A stretch of 32,797 nt of DNA from Betaproteobacteria bacterium (lineage in GTDB: Bacteria > Pseudomonadota > Gammaproteobacteria > Burkholderiales > SHXO01), in contig SHXO01000028.1 in the NCBI GenBank assembly GCA_009693245.1, positions 1 to 32,797 of the forward strand. Reading direction: 5' to 3'. Positions within the stretch are counted from its first letter, which is position 1. Each line of letters begins with the position of its first letter. This document shows positions 1-6,610 of this stretch, one piece after another. Position numbers and translations under genes: made by a program. A model generated the notes under the pieces. The model was not told the origin of the DNA, did not search any database, and saw only the letters and a program-made list of their open reading frames with translations.

Positions 1-99
1 CGGATCTCCCATCCGAGTGAGTTGCTAGGCGCGCTCTTGTACATCGAAGAATCCAGGCTGCTTGGGTTTGGGTTGCTTCCTGCGTTTGTCTTTCTTCAT
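1..99 (-). pseudogene. IS5-family transposase N-terminus with in-frame stop, partial
   Basis: An ATG at 97-99 opens MKKDKRRKQPKPKQPGFFDV and continues QERA. The frame then meets TAG at 25-27 and goes on as QLTRMGDP to the window edge. IS5-type transposases typically have a GFFD/GLFD...ER...L..LGDPL segment near the N-terminus, and the segments on both sides of the stop fit that pattern. The stop therefore probably interrupts a real transposase frame. It could be a genuine inactivating mutation or a consensus error at a contig end inside a multicopy repeat. A further in-frame stop (TAG) precedes the frame at 118-120, so only GTG (112-114) or ATG (97-99) can start it. Confidence 0.6.
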
Positions 100-172
100 C
101 GGCCTCGGGATCACTTTGCGCTTCTAGCCTTTTTATCACATCGATTCCATACACACTACTCTAGAATGCTGA

Positions 173-188
173 ATTATTAGAGGTGCCC
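173..188 (-). repeat. IS terminal inverted repeat, left copy
   Basis: ATTATTAGAGGTGCCC on the plus strand is the exact reverse complement of 32621-32636. Inward from each copy the sequences diverge after these 16 bases, apart from a loosely similar TTCTA(G/C), so the two copies are opposite ends of an element rather than a longer duplication. The GTG at 183 that would extend msbA upstream lies inside this repeat. Confidence 0.75.
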
Positions 189-221
189 TTAAGACCGCCC
201 GCTTCTGTTATCTTGCGCCCC

Positions 222-1967
222 ATGAAAAATATGACCAGCGCACAGCTTTATCTTCGCCTGCTCGGTTACGTAAAGCCCTATTGGGTGGAGTTCGCGGCCT
301 CCATTATCGGCATCGCCTTGGTGGCCGCATCGGAAGTGGTGCTTCCCATGGCGATCAAGCCTTTCCTGGATGGTACCTTCGTGGAAAAAGACCCATTCCT
401 GATGAAATGGATTCCGATAGGGATCGTCGGGATTTTCTTCCTTCGGGGCATCGGCGCCTTCGTGGGCGCCTTCGCCAGCGCCTGGGTGGGGAATAAGGTG
501 GTGCTCGATTTGCGAGCGGAAATGTTCCGCAAGATTCTGCGGCTGCCCACTGGGTTCTTCGACAACAGCATGACGGGGAATCTGATCTCCAAGATCACGT
601 TCGATGTCACGCAAGTCACCAACGCCGCCACGCAGGTGGTCAATGTCTTGATCAAGGATTTCCTGATCCTGTTCGGTCTCATGGCCTGGCTTCTCTACCT
701 GAATTGGAAGCTCACGCTCATCACCTTTCTCATGGTGCCGCCCATCGCCATCGTCGTGCGTGTATTCAATGTGCGGCTGCGTAACATGAGCCGCCGAAGC
801 CAAGAGGCCATGGGCGACATCAACAACGTTTTGCAAGAGGCCATCGAGTGCCACAAGGTGGTGAAAATCTTCGGCGGAAAGGACTACGAGTCGAAGCGTT
901 TCTTCGAGGCTTCCAACCGCTTTCGCGGATTCGTCATGAAGCAAGCCGCCGCGGGCGCGGCCAACGTACCCATCACCCAGATACTCGTGGCCATCGCCAC
1001 GGCCGTCGTGATTTACCAAGTCACGCTACAGGCCTCCGCCGATCGCACCACCGTGGGCGGATTCGTGTCCTTCATAGGCGCGATGCTTCTGTTGAGCGCG
1101 CCCCTCAAACGCTTGGCCGGCGTAAGCGAACATCTGCAGCGCGGGCTGGCCGCCTCGGAGAGTGTGTTCGGGCTTATCGACCAGGAGACCGAGCAAGACA
1201 CCGGCACCATCCAGCTCGGCCGCGCACAAGGCGCGCTGGTGTTCGAGAACGTCAGCCTTCAATACGAGCAAACGGAAGGCGAGGCCCTGAGCAACATCAA
1301 TCTCCAGATACAACCTGGTGAAACCATCGCTCTCGTCGGACAATCGGGCAGCGGGAAAACCTCTCTCGCCAACCTGATCCCGCGCTTTTACCAACCCAGT
1401 TCCGGCCGCATCTTGCTTGACGGACACGATCTCGGACAAATCACGCTATCGAGCCTGCGGGCGAACGTGGGTCTCGTCAGCCAGGACGTCTCGCTCTTCA
1501 ATGACACCATCGCCGCCAACATCGCCTATGGCGCTCAGGCCGGAGTGTCCGAAGCGCAGATTATAGAAGCCGCGGAGGCCGCTCACGCCATGGAGTTCAT
1601 CCGCGCGCTGCCGGAAGGGATGAATACGCTGGTGGGCGAAAACGGCGTGCGCCTATCCGGCGGCCAGCGCCAGCGGCTCGCCATCGCGCGCACGCTGCTG
1701 AAGAACGCGCCCGTATTGATTCTCGACGAGGCCACCTCCGCCCTCGATACGGAATCCGAACGCGCGGTTCAAGAAGGTTTGGAAACGCTGATGCAGGGCC
1801 GGACTACCATCGTGATCGCACACCGTCTTTCCACAATCGAAAAAGCCGACCGCATCGTCGTGCTCGACCAGGGCGAGATCGTTGAGACCGGAACGCATGC
1901 GGAGTTGGTGGCGAGAGAGGGCGTTTACTCCAAACTTCAGAGTCTTCAGTTTTCCGAGGAGAACTGA
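222..1967 (+). CDS. msbA: Lipid A export permease/ATP-binding protein MsbA
   Basis: Half-size ABC exporter that forms a homodimer and flips lipid A-core from the inner to the outer leaflet of the inner membrane. Numbered from ATG 222 (581 aa): about six membrane segments in residues 15-305, then an ATPase domain with Walker A GQSGSGKT starting at 373, signature LSGGQ at 478-482, Walker B ending in D502-E503 and the H-loop histidine H534. All catalytic motifs are intact. An upstream GTG at 183 would add 13 residues but lies within the IS terminal repeat; 222 or the ATG at 231 fits family N-termini better. No good Shine-Dalgarno is visible before either. The IS end 34 nt upstream means transcription must come from the IS or from beyond it. 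Related lipid exporters share this fold, but MsbA is the best call. Confidence 0.9.
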   Translation: MKNMTSAQLYLRLLGYVKPYWVEFAASIIGIALVAASEVVLPMAIKPFLDGTFVEKDPFLMKWIPIGIVGIFFLRGIGAFVGAFASAWVGNKVVLDLRAEMFRKILRLPTGFFDNSMTGNLISKITFDVTQVTNAATQVVNVLIKDFLILFGLMAWLLYLNWKLTLITFLMVPPIAIVVRVFNVRLRNMSRRSQEAMGDINNVLQEAIECHKVVKIFGGKDYESKRFFEASNRFRGFVMKQAAAGAANVPITQILVAIATAVVIYQVTLQASADRTTVGGFVSFIGAMLLLSAPLKRLAGVSEHLQRGLAASESVFGLIDQETEQDTGTIQLGRAQGALVFENVSLQYEQTEGEALSNINLQIQPGETIALVGQSGSGKTSLANLIPRFYQPSSGRILLDGHDLGQITLSSLRANVGLVSQDVSLFNDTIAANIAYGAQAGVSEAQIIEAAEAAHAMEFIRALPEGMNTLVGENGVRLSGGQRQRLAIARTLLKNAPVLILDEATSALDTESERAVQEGLETLMQGRTTIVIAHRLSTIEKADRIVVLDQGEIVETGTHAELVAREGVYSKLQSLQFSEEN

Positions 1968-2399
1968 AAAGCCTTTGGTTAACGTAAAGCGAGACGCACT
2001 GAGGCTACACAAATCGGTTCGGCGATATTTTTCATGGCCATCATCAAGAGCGGATACTACAACTGCGCATCCCATTCTCCGCCCACGATAACAAAATAGC
2101 AGTAACACTGCCCAACCGTCATGAACAAAATGTCTGGCATGAGGTGCGCCTCGAACTCAAGCACCATCGTGCTTTTACGGTATTGGTCAAGGCTCTAGAA
2201 ATTGGATGCATTGCGACAGGTGCTGCATAGCCAATGCGCCGCAAGAGAACGTGATGCATTGACGCCGCTTGTCGTCAATTTGAGAGGTCGACCTTAGAAG
2301 GTGGCTAGCTAGTTTAGAAAACTGTCCCGGGGAAATGGCATCGTTGCAAACCCATATTTTCCCGTCGCTGGATTCAAGTTCCAGAATTGCGGGCACAAC
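1968..2399. other. Gene-poor stretch between msbA and the polA-tail copy
   Basis: No recognised gene. Two open frames are worth recording. On plus, 2003-2230 is open for 75 codons and reads like protein in its second half (LPNRHEQNVWHEVRLELKHH and onward) but has no ATG, only an internal GTG. On minus, 2187-2396 encodes 69 residues from a GTG (MPAILELESSDGKIWVCNDA...). It begins 3 nt after the TAA that ends the polA-tail copy. Neither matches a family I know. The base composition is visibly more AT-rich than in the flanking genes, which suggests decayed or acquired DNA. No terminator for msbA with a stem and T-run is visible. Confidence 0.35.
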
Positions 2400-2400
2400 T

Positions 2401-2460
2401 TAGTGCGCCAGCTCCAAATTCGGTCCTACGCTCATTTCCACCTGGAGGTAAACGGATAGC
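2401..2460 (-). repeat. Diverged copy of the polA 3' end (remnant)
   Basis: These 60 bases match 3071-3130, the last 19 codons of polA plus its stop, at 50 of 60 positions without gaps. The reading frame is preserved. The copy reads LSVYLQVEMSVGPNLELAH then TAA (stop at 2400-2402), against LSVPLQVDVGVGPNWERAH in polA, 13 of 19 residues identical. Several changes are synonymous or conservative. That resembles divergence between orthologues from different lineages more than a recent local duplication. A weaker hint extends further: CGGCAAGAA occurs at nearly the same offset (off by 1 nt) upstream in both copies. The TAG ending the neighbouring antitoxin gene sits in this same frame, at the position of polA's preceding CAG. 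Confidence 0.85.
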
Positions 2461-2711
2461 TAACCGGCGCGCACCGCTTTTGTACGTATTCTTGCCGAGC
2501 GCCGAGCCAGGCCGGCTGCGGATCGTGCAACGACAACAAGGGAATTCAATGCCGCGTTTACTGCTTCGTTGGTCGGAAAAATCTTGGACAACTCGGGGGA
2601 AAGCAGAACTAGATTGCTGCCCTTCTTGAACTCAGCGTAGTGCTTTCCACGCACGCCTTTTCCTAGATCCTCGCGCCGGTATTCGGCGCGCATTTCCTCA
2701 GCCTTCTTCAT
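2460..2711 (-). CDS. Putative antitoxin of a BrnT-type toxin-antitoxin pair (non-BrnA)
   Basis: 83 aa from ATG 2709-2711, preceded by a good Shine-Dalgarno (AAAGGAAG). The start overlaps the toxin stop by 14 nt, so translation is probably coupled. A longer frame from 2747 exists but has no such support. The sequence has the pattern KAEEMRAEYRREDLGKGVRGK, then a strand-like NLVLLSP and FPTNEAVNAALNSL. I remember this pattern from short proteins often encoded beside BrnT or other RelE-fold toxins. The strand followed by a helix would fit a ribbon-helix-helix fold, which is inference. It is not the classical BrnA sequence. The arginine-rich C-terminus (after about residue 68) ends exactly where the polA-tail copy begins, so its native 3' end may have been altered by the recombination that made the repeat. 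Confidence 0.65.
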   Translation of the reverse strand: MKKAEEMRAEYRREDLGKGVRGKHYAEFKKGSNLVLLSPELSKIFPTNEAVNAALNSLVVVARSAAGLARRSARIRTKAVRAG

Positions 2712-2970
2712 AGATCTTCCTTTCACGCCTCGTAGCGGGACGCGCACTAATCATTCGGAACTTTCCTTTACGGTGGGTAAATATCACAGCGAAAACCCGT
2801 CCCGCACGGGACAGGCCAAACATAAGCCAGCGCTCTTCGCCAATCGAATGATCGGGATCCGCAAAGGTGTAGGCGATGGGATCGCCAAAAACCGAGGCCG
2901 CTTCCTCAAAGCTAACCTTGTGCTTCTTGAGGTTGCGCGCTGCCTTAACGGGATCGTCCTCAAATTCCAT
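2698..2970 (-). CDS. brnT: BrnT family type II toxin
   Basis: 90-residue protein with the BrnT layout: N-terminal D-P-x-KAARNLKKHKVSFEEA, central DPIAYTF-DPDHS-GEERW, a V/I-rich strand (VFAVIFTHR) and a C-terminal RMISARPATRRERKIYEEG. BrnT proteins are RelE-fold ribonucleases neutralised by a partner antitoxin encoded immediately downstream. Here the downstream partner overlaps by 14 nt. The residues usually linked to activity (Lys/His in the N-terminal part, the S-A-R-x-A and R-R-E-R at the C-terminus) are present, so the toxin may be active. The ATG at 2968-2970 has no strong Shine-Dalgarno. The gene lies 99 nt downstream of polA on the same strand, inside the segment bounded by the two polA-tail repeats. 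Confidence 0.8.
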   Translation of the reverse strand: MEFEDDPVKAARNLKKHKVSFEEAASVFGDPIAYTFADPDHSIGEERWLMFGLSRAGRVFAVIFTHRKGKFRMISARPATRRERKIYEEG

Positions 2971-2977
2971 AGCGCGT

Positions 2978-3025
2978 CACTTTATCAGGCGTGAGGGAGA
3001 TAGGTCTTACGAACAGCACTTTATC
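2978..3025 (-). promoter_or_regulatory. Direct-repeat pair upstream of the toxin, candidate operator
   Basis: The 9-mer CACTTTATC occurs at 2978-2986 and again at 3017-3025 (GATAAAGTG on the coding strand), 39 nt apart, in the 99-nt gap before the toxin start. Type II toxin-antitoxin operons are commonly autoregulated through repeats at this position. No convincing -35/-10 pair was found, and the repeats are short. This is a weak, positional inference. Confidence 0.3.
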
Positions 3026-3069
3026 CTCTAGCCCCCCCCAAAAGGCTATCCTCTTCCAGGCATCAGACC

Positions 3070-5805
3070 CTAGTGCGCCCGCTCCCAATTCGGCCCCACG
3101 CCCACATCCACCTGGAGCGGAACGGATAGCTGGGCAACGCCAGTCATGAGGCCAGGGAGTTCTTGCCGCACGCGCTCGGTTTCGGAGTCCGGGACTTCCA
3201 GAACCAACTCATCGTGCACCTGCATGATGAGTTTGGTTGCAAGCTGTGTTTCTCGCAGCCACTTATCCACCGCGATCATTGCAAGCTTGATGAGATCCGC
3301 GGCCGTACCTTGCATGGGCGCGTTTATGGCCGCGCGCTCGGCGCCTTGGCGGCGGCCGGCGTTGGAGGAACGGATTTCCGTCAAGAACAAGCGGCGGCCG
3401 AAGACGGTTTCCACGTAGCCTTTTTCGCGCGCGGTTTCGCGCGTGTGCTGCATGTAGGCGGCCACTCCGGGATAGCGCGCGAAGTAGCGCTCCATGTACT
3501 GCTGGGCGGCGTTGCGTTCGATGCCTAGTTGCCCCGCCAGCCCGAAGGCGGACATGCCGTAGATCAAGCCGAAGTTGATCACCTTGGCGTAGCGGCGTTG
3601 CTCGCTCGTGACCTGGTCGCGCTCCACGCCAAAGATTTCCGAGGCGGTGTGGCGGTGCACGTCTTGTCCGGTGGCGAAAGCGTTGAGCAAGCTCTCGTCA
3701 CCAGATAGGTGGGCCATGATGCGCAGCTCGATCTGGGAGTAATCCGCCGACACGATGCTGGCGCCCGGAGGCGCGATGAAGGCCTCGCGAATGCGGCGGC
3801 CCTCCGCCGTGCGCACGGGGATGTTTTGTAGATTCGGATCGGTGCTGGACAAGCGGCCCGTCACCGCCACGGCTTGCGCATAGTTGGTGTGCACCCGGCC
3901 CGTTTTCGGGTTCACCATGCGGGGCAGTTTGTCGGTGTAGGTGGACTTCAACTTGGAAAGGCCGCGGTAATCGAGCAGCACCTTCGGTAACGGATAGTCG
4001 AGCGCCAGCTCTTGCAGGACGTCCTCGTCGGTGGAGGGCTGGCCCGTGGGAGTTTTCTTGATGACGGGGATCTTGAGTTGGTCGAATAAGATCTCCTGGA
4101 TTTGCTTGGGCGAGCCAAGATTGAAGGGGCGGCCAGCCAGTTTGTGTGCCTGGGATTCGATCTCGATCAAGCGCGTGCCCAGATCGTGGCTCTGCGCATC
4201 GAGTAATGGCGCATCGAGCAGCACGCCATTGCGCTCCATGCGCAGTAGCACTTCCATGGCGGGCATCTCGATCTTTTCGTAGATGTAGAGTAGCTTTTCT
4301 TCCGCGCGCACCTGCGGATAGAGAACTTGGTGCAATTGCAAGGTGACGTCGCTATCCTCGGCGGAATACTCGGTGGCCTTCTCCACGCTCACCTGGTCGA
4401 AGCCAATGTGATTCGCGCCCTTGCCCGCCACCTCGGCATAGAGAATGGTTATCACACCCAGATGACGCGCGGCCATGGAATCCATGTCGTGGGGCTTATG
4501 GCTTTCCAATACGTAGGATTGCAGCAAGGTATCGTGCACCACGCCGCGCAGTGCGATGCCATGATTGGCGAACACATGGGCGTCGTACTTGGCGTTCTGC
4601 CCTACTTTCGCCTTGGAGGCATCCTCCAGCCAGGGTCGAAGGCGGGCGAGGGTTTGTTCGAGACCGAGCTGCTCCGGCGCGCCGGGATAACGATGCGCCA
4701 GCGGAATATAAGCGCCTTCATGGGCCGCGACCGATAGGGATATGCCCACGATGCGCGCCAGCAGTGGATCCAGGCTCGTGGTCTCCGTATCCACCGACAC
4801 CAACTCCGCGGCTCCGATGCGCTCTAACCACGCCTCGAATTGAGCCATGGCCAGCACACATTCGTAATGCCGTGGGACGACCTCCTTCGGCGGCACCCCC
4901 GCCGCCTCGCCGGACGCCTCACGCCTCACGCCTGACGCCTCACGAAAACCCGGAGTCTCGCCCCCATCCAACTCCCTGCGCCAGCTCTTGAACTCCAGCC
5001 TATCGAACAATTCCCGCAACGCCGCGACATCCTGTTCGCCGTAATGCAGGGTTGCCAGTGGCACGGGCAACTCGACGTCGCACTTGACGGTGAGGAGCTT
5101 CCTCGCTTGCGGAAGCCAATCCTTCGCCTTGCGCAAATTCTCGCCTACCACGCCGGCGATCTCATTCTCGTGGGCTATCACGTTATCGAGAGTCCCGTAC
5201 TGCGTGAGCCACTTCACGGCCGTCTTGGGCCCCACCTTCTCGACCCCAGGGACGTTATCCACGGAATCGCCGATGAGGGTGAGGTAATCGATGATCTGCG
5301 CCGGTTTCACGCCAAACTTGCCCTCCACTCCGGCCTCGTCGAAGGTTTCGTTGGACATGGTGTTCACCATGGTGACCAAAGGGTTCACCAGCTGAGTCAG
5401 ATCCTTGTCTCCCGAGGAGATCACGCAGCGCATGCCCCTCTCCTTGGCGAGCACGGCCAGGGTGCCGATCACATCGTCGGCCTCCACCCCTTCGATTTCC
5501 AGCATGGGCCACCCCAAGGCACGCACGCACTCGTGCAGCGGCCCGATTTGCGAGCGCATGTCCTCGGGCATTGGCGGGCGGTTGGCCTTGTATTGCGGAT
5601 ACCAATCGTCTCTAAAGGTTTTGCCCTTGGCGTCGAAGACGCAGGCACTATAATCCGCCCCCACTTCCTTGTGCAGCCTCCGGAGCATGTTGATCACTCC
5701 GTAGATTGCCCCCGTGGGTTCCCCTCGTTTATTTCTTAGGTCAGGAAGCGCGTGGAATGCGCGATATAGGTAGGACGAGGCGTCGACAAGAAGCAGAGTT
5801 TTCAT
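3070..5805 (-). CDS. polA: DNA polymerase I
   Basis: Repair and Okazaki-fragment polymerase with three domains, 911 aa from ATG 5803-5805 (MKTLLLVDASS). The upstream TTG at 5814 is less likely. The N-terminal 5' nuclease keeps its acidic metal ligands (VDASSYLYRAFHALP, GVEADDVIG, SSGDKDL, GDSVDNVPG). The proofreading domain is intact, with D339 and E341 in VDTET and later VGQNAKYD and YSAEDSDVT. The polymerase domain has motif A with D688 (SADYSQIELR), motif B (RYAKVINFGLIYGMS) and motif C with D865 (QVHDELV). The linker near residues 288-310 carries a heptamer-repeat insertion. The C-terminal codons are the proximal member of a direct repeat with 2401-2460, so this 3' end may have been replaced during insertion of the toxin-antitoxin segment. 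Confidence 0.97.
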   Translation of the reverse strand: MKTLLLVDASSYLYRAFHALPDLRNKRGEPTGAIYGVINMLRRLHKEVGADYSACVFDAKGKTFRDDWYPQYKANRPPMPEDMRSQIGPLHECVRALGWPMLEIEGVEADDVIGTLAVLAKERGMRCVISSGDKDLTQLVNPLVTMVNTMSNETFDEAGVEGKFGVKPAQIIDYLTLIGDSVDNVPGVEKVGPKTAVKWLTQYGTLDNVIAHENEIAGVVGENLRKAKDWLPQARKLLTVKCDVELPVPLATLHYGEQDVAALRELFDRLEFKSWRRELDGGETPGFREASGVRREASGEAAGVPPKEVVPRHYECVLAMAQFEAWLERIGAAELVSVDTETTSLDPLLARIVGISLSVAAHEGAYIPLAHRYPGAPEQLGLEQTLARLRPWLEDASKAKVGQNAKYDAHVFANHGIALRGVVHDTLLQSYVLESHKPHDMDSMAARHLGVITILYAEVAGKGANHIGFDQVSVEKATEYSAEDSDVTLQLHQVLYPQVRAEEKLLYIYEKIEMPAMEVLLRMERNGVLLDAPLLDAQSHDLGTRLIEIESQAHKLAGRPFNLGSPKQIQEILFDQLKIPVIKKTPTGQPSTDEDVLQELALDYPLPKVLLDYRGLSKLKSTYTDKLPRMVNPKTGRVHTNYAQAVAVTGRLSSTDPNLQNIPVRTAEGRRIREAFIAPPGASIVSADYSQIELRIMAHLSGDESLLNAFATGQDVHRHTASEIFGVERDQVTSEQRRYAKVINFGLIYGMSAFGLAGQLGIERNAAQQYMERYFARYPGVAAYMQHTRETAREKGYVETVFGRRLFLTEIRSSNAGRRQGAERAAINAPMQGTAADLIKLAMIAVDKWLRETQLATKLIMQVHDELVLEVPDSETERVRQELPGLMTGVAQLSVPLQVDVGVGPNWERAH
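3071..3130 (-). repeat. polA 3'-end direct repeat, functional copy
   Basis: Last 19 codons and stop of polA, 83 percent identical to 2401-2460 in the same orientation. Between the two copies lie 610 nt holding only the toxin-antitoxin pair. The geometry resembles an element that integrated in the 3' end of a gene and supplied a replacement end. No recombinase gene is present between the copies. Confidence 0.8.
4914..4944. repeat. Heptamer tandem repeat (ACGCCTC) within polA
   Basis: Four consecutive 7-mers, ACGCCTC, ACGCCTC, ACGCCTG, ACGCCTC, followed by ACG, occupy 4914-4944. They encode most of the low-complexity linker FREASGVRREASGEAAG between the 5' nuclease and proofreading domains of PolA. 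A heptamer is not a multiple of three, so each unit shifts the repeated peptide frame. The reading frame survives and the position between domains is likely tolerant. Similar heptamer tracts occur in intergenic DNA of various proteobacteria, as far as I recall. Confidence 0.7.
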
Positions 5806-5878
5806 GGAGTTCAATTGACCAGCGACTCCCTCACCGCACGCAGCGTGATACTAACCGAGTCTATTTCGCGATATAACG

Positions 5879-6607
5879 ATGACCACAGCAAGCAAAACTC
5901 CGCTCCCTCTCGCGCCTGAACTGATCGGCAAGCAATGGTCGGGGCGAGAAGCCTACCGGGTGCTGGGAATTATGGCAGAGTTCGTCGAGGCGACCGAACG
6001 CCTGAGCCATATTCGCCCCGCGGTCAGCATCTTCGGCAGCGCGCGCATGCCGCGCGATCATCACTACTACCGTTTGACGGAACAGATCGCGCGGCTTCTG
6101 TCCGATGCGGGCTTCAGCGTCATCTCCGGCGGCGGGCCTGGCCTCATGGAAGCCGCCAACAAGGGGGCCTACTACGGCAAGTCCTTGAGCATTGGGCTCA
6201 ACATCCAGTTACCGCACGAACAATCGGGCAACCCTTACCAGGACATCAGCCAGACCTTTCGCTACTTTTTCGCGCGCAAGGTGATGTTCGTCAAGCAAGC
6301 CGCCGCCTATGTCGTGATGCCCGGCGGCTTCGGCACCATGGACGAGTTGATGGAAGCCTTGACCTTGGTGCAGACCAAGAAGATTCGCCGCATGCCCATC
6401 ATCCTGGTGCACCGGCCCTTCTGGCAAGGTTTGGTGAATTGGATCTCGGACACCTTCGTGAACGAGAAAATGATCAGCCCCGAGGACGTGGACCTCATAC
6501 GCGTGATCGACGAGCCGCGCGAAGTGGTGAACGCCATCTTCGATTACTACGAGAAGCGCGGCTTCGAGCCCTCGGCTGCGGAACACGAGGCGCAACTCAA
6601 CCTCTAG
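5879..6607 (+). CDS. LOG family protein (TIGR00730 type Rossmann fold)
   Basis: 242 aa. The family hallmark is PGGFGTMDE at residues 148-156, preceded by SGGGPGLMEAANKGA and VSIFGSAR. LOG-type enzymes cleave the N-glycosidic bond of nucleoside 5'-monophosphates. Plant and some bacterial members activate cytokinins, and others recycle purine nucleotides. The arginine and glutamate of the PGGxGTxxE active site are accompanied by the upstream FFARKVMF segment, so catalysis looks possible. The substrate cannot be told from sequence. The gene is divergent from polA (73 nt from polA's ATG) and its stop is 3 nt before thrB, so it leads a three-gene operon. No strong Shine-Dalgarno precedes the ATG. 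Confidence 0.85.
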   Translation: MTTASKTPLPLAPELIGKQWSGREAYRVLGIMAEFVEATERLSHIRPAVSIFGSARMPRDHHYYRLTEQIARLLSDAGFSVISGGGPGLMEAANKGAYYGKSLSIGLNIQLPHEQSGNPYQDISQTFRYFFARKVMFVKQAAAYVVMPGGFGTMDELMEALTLVQTKKIRRMPIILVHRPFWQGLVNWISDTFVNEKMISPEDVDLIRVIDEPREVVNAIFDYYEKRGFEPSAAEHEAQLNL

Positions 6608-6610
6608 CCC

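Larger units (their letters stand above)
1..188 (-). mobile_element. Partial IS5-type insertion sequence (5' end, cut by window edge)
   Basis: Read on the minus strand from 188 downward, the sequence starts with GGGCACCTCTAATAAT. The same 16 bases occur in the opposite orientation at 32621-32636, as expected for the terminal inverted repeats of one IS. About 90 nt inside this end a reading frame begins that resembles the N-terminus of IS5-family transposases (lysine-rich leader, then QPGFFDVQER and QLTRMGDP). The element runs off the left edge, so its length and completeness are unknown. Its outer end lies 34 nt before the likely msbA start, so it sits where the msbA promoter or 5' leader should be. 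The family call rests on remembered motif similarity, not a search. Confidence 0.75.

Noticed and set aside
183-221. Upstream GTG start for msbA
   Set aside because: It lies inside the IS terminal repeat and adds 13 residues unlike MsbA N-termini; ATG 222 or 231 is better.
1975-1995. Imperfect palindrome after msbA as a terminator
   Set aside because: Two internal mismatches around GTTAAC, no GC-rich stem and no T-run.
2387-2629. 80-codon plus-strand frame over the polA-tail copy
   Set aside because: Antisense to both the antitoxin and the polA remnant; explained by those features.
3029-3048. TAGCC...GGCTA hairpin after polA as a terminator
   Set aside because: Stem is only 5 bp with a 10-nt loop and no T-run on the polA strand; the C8 run makes it look like chance.
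4914-4944. CRISPR-like repeats
   Set aside because: 7-bp units are contiguous with no spacers and lie inside polA; no other array-like pattern was found in the window.
5815-5851. TTGACC plus TGATAC as a promoter for the LOG gene
   Set aside because: Spacing is about 25 nt, too long for a sigma-70 promoter.
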